Positions 29,855-33,666 of a stretch of DNA of 33,666 nt are shown here, piece by piece. The DNA comes from DAOUAG01 sp034432935. GTDB lineage: Bacteria > Chloroflexota > Dehalococcoidia > SM23-28-2 > RBG-16-64-32. Every line of letters starts with the position of its first letter. The stretch's first letter is position 1. The translations under genes were made by a program, and so were the position numbers. The stretch covers positions 1 to 33,666 of the forward strand of contig DAOUBD010000075.1 of NCBI GenBank assembly GCA_034432935.1, read 5' to 3'. The notes under the pieces are model-generated. The model saw nothing but the letters and a program-made list of their open reading frames with translations, was not told the origin of the DNA and searched no databases.

Positions 29855-32800
29855 GGGAGAGGCCATCCCGGGTCCTGATTATCGGGTCGGGGCCCATCGT
29901 CATCGGGCAGGCGGCGGAGTTCGACTACTCTGGATCGCAGGCCTGCCGGTCCCTCCGCGAGGAGGGCGTCCACACCATCCTGGTGAACTCCAACCCGGCC
30001 ACCATCATGACTGACGAGGGGATCGCCGACACCGTCTACATCGAGCCGCTGACCGTGGAGGTCGTAGCACGGATCATCGAACGGGAGCGGCCCGATGGCC
30101 TGCTGCCTACCCTGGGCGGACAGACGGGCCTGAACCTGGCCGTGGCGCTGGCCGACGCGGGTGTACTGGAGCAGTACGGGGTCCGGTCCTTGGGCACCCC
30201 CATCGAGACCATCCGCAAGGCCGAAGACCGGGACCTCTTCAAGAAACTGCTGAAGCAGATCGGGGAGCCCGTGCCGGAGAGCTCCGTTGTGACCAGCCTC
30301 GAAGAGGCGCGGGCTGTGGCGCGAGAGATCGGGCTGCCCCTGGTGGTGCGGCCCGCCTACACGCTTGGGGGCACCGGCGGCGGCATCGCCCATACCGCCG
30401 ACGATCTTGAGCGCATCGTGCGAGGCGGGCTGGCGGCGTCTCCCATCCATCAGGTGCTGTTGGAGCGGTGCCTGCTGGGCTGGAAGGAGATCGAGTACGA
30501 GGTGATGCGGGACAGCGCCGACAACTGCATCACCGTGTGCAACATGGAGAACATCGACCCCATGGGGGTGCATACCGGCGACAGCATTGTGGTGGCGCCC
30601 AGTCAAACACTGAGCGACAAGGAGTACCAGATGCTGCGCTCGGCCTCCCTTAATATCATCCGGGCGCTGGGCATCGAGGGTGGCTGTAACATCCAGTTCG
30701 CCTTGGCGCCGCGGCGGGAGATCGCTGACTGGGCGCTACGGCCCGATGGCCGGCCTCCCTATTACGTCATCGAGGTCAACCCCCGCGTCTCCCGCAGCTC
30801 TGCGCTGGCCTCCAAGGCCACCGGCTACCCCATCGCCCGGGTGGCCGCCAAGATCGCGGTGGGCAAGACGCTGGACCAGATCCCCAACCGGGTCACCGGC
30901 AAGACGACGGCCGCCTTCGAACCAGCGCTGGACTACGTAGTAGTCAAGATACCGCGCTGGCCCTTCGACAAGTTCCCGCTGGGCGAGCGCACAACGGGCA
31001 CGCAGATGAAGGCCACGGGCGAGGTCATGGCCATAGACCGCACCTTCGAAGGGGCCCTCCTTAAGGCCGTGCGGTCCCTGGAGTTCGGCGGTAGATCCAT
31101 CCTCTGGGAAGACCCTGCCTGGCGCGACACCGACCCTAGGGAGTACGTACGCATCCCCACAGACGAACGGCTGTGGGCGGTGCTGGCGGCCCTCCGGCGC
31201 GGCGCGGAACCTGGCGAGCTGGCCGCCCTCTCCGGCATCGACCCCTGGTTCTTGTGCAAGCTCCAGGACGTCGTCCGGATGGAGGAAAGGCTGCTGCGCG
31301 AGCCCCTGACGCCGGAGCTGCTACGTCAGGCGAAACGGATGGGGTTCTCGGACGCGGTGATCGGCACTCTGGCCGACCGCTTGCCCGAACAGGTACGCCA
31401 GCTCCGCCAAGAGTGGGGCATCGTGCCGGTGTACAAGACCGTGGACACATGCGCCGCCGAGTTCGAGGCCGAGACGCCCTACTTCTACAGCACGTACGAC
31501 CAAGAGACGGAGGCGCCTACTATCCCTCAGACCAAGGCAGTGGTTATCGGCAGCGGCCCCATCCGCATCGGCCAGGGGATCGAGTTCGACTACTCGGCGG
31601 TGCACGCCGCGTGGGCGCTACAAGAGGCTGGCGTGGCCGCCATCATGGCCAACTCCAACCCCGAGACCGTCTCAACCGATTTCGATACGAGCAGCCGGCT
31701 CTACTTCGAGCCCCTGGACGAGGAAGCTGTGCGCGATCTCCTAGAGAACGAGAACGGTGACGGCTACACAGCGCCCGTCATCGTGCAGTTCGGGGGCCAG
31801 ACGGCCATCAACCTGGCTTGGCCGCTGGCCAGGGTTGGCCACCCGATCTTGGGCTCCAGCGCCGAAGCCATCGACATCGCCGAGGACCGTTCCCGCTTCG
31901 AGGCGCTGCTGCAACGTCTGGGGATTCCGCAGCCGCCGGGGGCCGCGGTCACTACAGTGGAGGAGGCGCTGAGGACCGCGGACCTCATCGGCTACCCTGT
32001 CCTGGTGCGTCCCAGCTACGTCCTGGGCGGCCGGGCCATGGAGATCGTACAGAACGCCACGGACCTCATCCGCTACGTGGGCGAGGCAGCGGCCATCGCC
32101 GCTGGCAAGCCGATCCTAATCGATAAGTACCTGGAGGGCATCGAGGCCGAGGTGGATGCCGTATGTGACGGCGAGGAGACGCTGATCCCGGGCATCATGC
32201 AGCACATCGAGAGGGCCGGCGTACACTCCGGCGATTCCATGGCGGTCTATCCGGCTGTGGGCCTGACGAAGGACGAGGTAGACGCCATCGTGGACTACAC
32301 GCTGCGCCTGGGGACCGCTCTGGGCGTTCGCGGCCTGATGAACATCCAGTACGTCATCATGCGCTCCCCGCCCTCAGCGGGCGGGCTGCCCGGACCTTCC
32401 AGCGTCTACGTGCTGGAGGTGAACCCTCGGGCCAGCCGGACCGTGCCGTTCATCTCCAAGGTTACCGGGGTCCCGTTAGTGCAGCTGGCGGTTCAGGTGA
32501 TGCTGGGCAGAACCCTCAAGGAGCTCGGCTACCGGGGAGGCCTTTGGCCAAGGCAGCGGCTGGTGGCTGTGAAGGCGCCGGTCTTCTCCATGTCGAAACT
32601 GGCCGGAGTGGACACCTACCTCGGCCCGGAGATGAAGTCCACGGGCGAAGTGATGGGGGTGGACTACACATTCCCGGCCGCATTGGCCAAGGCCCTCGTG
32701 GCAGCCGATATGGCCCTGCCGCGCAAAGGTTCCGTCCTCCTGAGCCTGGCGGATCGCTCCAAGGCGGAGGCGACGCGCCTGGTGCGCAGCCTGGCTCAGG

Positions 32801-33147
32801 CTGGGTACCGGATCTACGCCACGGAGGGCACCGCGGCCATGGTGCAGGCCATGGGCATACCGGTGGAGCTGGTGCCGAAGCGGCTGGACGAGGGGCACCC
32901 CAACGTAGTGGACGTCATTCGCGAGGGACTGGTCGACGCAGTGATCAACACTCCCGAGGGCCGTGTCACGGCTACCCTGCGGGACGGTTTCCACATCCGC
33001 CGCGCGGCGGCAGAGAAGCGCATTCCGTGCCTGACCTCTATTGACACAGCGGCGGCCGCCATCGACGCCCTCGTCAGCGGCACGCCGCACTTCACCGTGC
33101 AGCCGCTGCGGGAGTATCTGGCCGGCCACCCCAGGGTGCGGCCATGA
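29851..33147 (+). CDS. carB: Carbamoyl-phosphate synthase large subunit
   Basis: CarB makes carbamoyl phosphate from bicarbonate, ammonia and two ATP. The 1098 residues hold two ATP-grasp halves: about 1-400, starting VLIIGSGPIVIGQAAEFDYSG, and about 555-930, starting VVIGSGPIRIGQGIEFDYS. A helical oligomerisation domain lies between them, and a C-terminal MGS-like allosteric domain starts near 950. It is about 25 residues longer than the E. coli protein. Part of the excess is a small loop before VIEVNPR in the first half (REIADWALRPDGRPP) and a matching loop before VLEVNPR in the second (MRSPPSAGGLPGPSS). The start is GTG, overlapping the GNAT stop, and the end overlaps pyrK by ATGA. Confidence 0.96.
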   Translation: MRERPSRVLIIGSGPIVIGQAAEFDYSGSQACRSLREEGVHTILVNSNPATIMTDEGIADTVYIEPLTVEVVARIIERERPDGLLPTLGGQTGLNLAVALADAGVLEQYGVRSLGTPIETIRKAEDRDLFKKLLKQIGEPVPESSVVTSLEEARAVAREIGLPLVVRPAYTLGGTGGGIAHTADDLERIVRGGLAASPIHQVLLERCLLGWKEIEYEVMRDSADNCITVCNMENIDPMGVHTGDSIVVAPSQTLSDKEYQMLRSASLNIIRALGIEGGCNIQFALAPRREIADWALRPDGRPPYYVIEVNPRVSRSSALASKATGYPIARVAAKIAVGKTLDQIPNRVTGKTTAAFEPALDYVVVKIPRWPFDKFPLGERTTGTQMKATGEVMAIDRTFEGALLKAVRSLEFGGRSILWEDPAWRDTDPREYVRIPTDERLWAVLAALRRGAEPGELAALSGIDPWFLCKLQDVVRMEERLLREPLTPELLRQAKRMGFSDAVIGTLADRLPEQVRQLRQEWGIVPVYKTVDTCAAEFEAETPYFYSTYDQETEAPTIPQTKAVVIGSGPIRIGQGIEFDYSAVHAAWALQEAGVAAIMANSNPETVSTDFDTSSRLYFEPLDEEAVRDLLENENGDGYTAPVIVQFGGQTAINLAWPLARVGHPILGSSAEAIDIAEDRSRFEALLQRLGIPQPPGAAVTTVEEALRTADLIGYPVLVRPSYVLGGRAMEIVQNATDLIRYVGEAAAIAAGKPILIDKYLEGIEAEVDAVCDGEETLIPGIMQHIERAGVHSGDSMAVYPAVGLTKDEVDAIVDYTLRLGTALGVRGLMNIQYVIMRSPPSAGGLPGPSSVYVLEVNPRASRTVPFISKVTGVPLVQLAVQVMLGRTLKELGYRGGLWPRQRLVAVKAPVFSMSKLAGVDTYLGPEMKSTGEVMGVDYTFPAALAKALVAADMALPRKGSVLLSLADRSKAEATRLVRSLAQAGYRIYATEGTAAMVQAMGIPVELVPKRLDEGHPNVVDVIREGLVDAVINTPEGRVTATLRDGFHIRRAAAEKRIPCLTSIDTAAAAIDALVSGTPHFTVQPLREYLAGHPRVRP

Positions 33148-33666
33148 GGTTGGAACGCGCCATCGTAGTCTCCAACCAGGAGCTTTACCAGAACACCTTC
33201 CTTATGTGGTTGTCGTGCCCGCCAGTGGCCAGGGGCGCGGCGCCCGGCCGCTTTCTTATGATCCGCTGCGGAGATGGCTTCGACCCTTTGCTGCCTCGGC
33301 CCATGAGCTTCCACCGGTTCCGAACTGTGGACGGCGGCCGCCAGTTCGCCATCCTCTTTGATCTGCGGGGCAAGGGGACCAGATGGCTGTCCGCCCGAAG
33401 GCCAGGGGAGACGCTGCGGCTGTTCGGGCCGCTGGGACATGGTTACAGGGTGGCAGCCCACAGCCAGAACCTGTTGCTGGTAGGCGGCGGCATCGGGGTA
33501 GCAGCCCTCATAGCGCTGGCGGAGGAGGCGGTAGCCAGCGGCAGATCCGTCACGCTGCTCCACGGAGCCCGGACGGCGCAGAAGTTGTTCCCTGCTCGCC
33601 TCCTTCCGGCGGAGGTCGAGGTCCTCTTCGCCACCGAAGACGGCAGCGTCGGCTATAGGGGCCACG
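33144..33666 (+). CDS. pyrK: Dihydroorotate dehydrogenase electron-transfer subunit (partial, runs off the window)
   Basis: PyrK passes electrons from the PyrD1B catalytic subunit to NAD+ through FAD and a 2Fe-2S cluster. The visible 174 residues include the FAD-binding RPMSFHRF (about 53-60), the FNR-like barrel (FDLRGKGTRWLS, then LRLFGPLGHGY) and the NAD-binding start LLLVGGGIGVAALIALAEE (about 110-128). The cysteine cluster motif would lie beyond the window end. It overlaps carB by four bases. Its presence predicts a pyrD of the 1B type just downstream, and a dihydroorotate dehydrogenase that uses NAD+ rather than quinone. Confidence 0.9.
   Translation, partial: MRLERAIVVSNQELYQNTFLMWLSCPPVARGAAPGRFLMIRCGDGFDPLLPRPMSFHRFRTVDGGRQFAILFDLRGKGTRWLSARRPGETLRLFGPLGHGYRVAAHSQNLLLVGGGIGVAALIALAEEAVASGRSVTLLHGARTAQKLFPARLLPAEVEVLFATEDGSVGYRGH

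Noticed and set aside
1..33666. tRNA, rRNA, phage or toxin-antitoxin genes
   Set aside because: I read both strands for cloverleaf-like or conserved rRNA segments and for known families in small frames and found none that I can support.

Overview
The window is GC-rich, densely coded bacterial DNA with no rRNA, tRNA, CRISPR array, phage gene or transposase that I could recognise. Gene content suggests an uncultured Chloroflexota (Dehalococcoidia or SAR202-like) genome: many stand-alone acyl-CoA genes (MaoC hot-dog hydratases, a thiolase, a crotonase, MmgE/PrpD), a Re-citrate-synthase-like DRE-TIM enzyme, ccdA-tlpA, and a pyrimidine operon led by pyrR. This taxonomic reading is inference from gene content only.

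Layout. 1-217: two copies of a 141-bp repeat that duplicates the start of the next gene. 218-1368: succinyl-CoA-synthetase alpha-like subunit and a one-cluster ferredoxin. 1382-6450: acyl-CoA block (two MaoC-type hydratases, MmgE/PrpD, crotonase, SCP2-type thiolase). 6541-7988: tlpA-ccdA redox pair. 8181-9923: acetyl-CoA synthetase. 9943-11058: flippase-like membrane protein. 11131-13711: Re-citrate-synthase-like enzyme and a FabH-like ketosynthase. 13757-15399: glutaredoxin-like protein and MATE exporter. 15571-18355: acetoacetate-decarboxylase-family protein, methyltransferase and FAD oxidoreductase. 18361-18786: cyclic-nucleotide-binding protein. 18787-19056: cluster of REP-like palindromes. 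19057-20845: two hot-dog proteins and an alpha/beta hydrolase, coupled by ATGA overlaps. 20986-24548: MoaD/ThiS-like protein, Fur-family regulator and zinc/manganese ABC transporter. 24559-24873: Rieske protein. 24891-33666: pyrimidine operon pyrR-pyrB-pyrC-carA-GNAT-carB-pyrK, with a PyrR-binding leader and attenuator; pyrK runs off the window.

How the genes work together. The acyl-CoA genes would supply hydration, thiolysis and activation steps for organic-acid or lipid-like substrates. Acetyl-CoA synthetase and the citrate-synthase candidate could connect acetyl-CoA to the TCA cycle. The Fur/Znu block is a self-contained metal-uptake unit whose promoter carries several dyads. The pyr operon makes dihydroorotate and is probably controlled by PyrR-dependent attenuation.

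The most unusual signal is at two gene starts (sucD-like at 218 and carA at 28175). At each, the ribosome-binding site, start codon and first codons are duplicated upstream, with palindromes between the copies. In each case the decoy start codon opens a small ORF that ends at the true start. At the carA site the inserted palindromes belong to the same 29-30-bp family as the cluster at 18914-19030.
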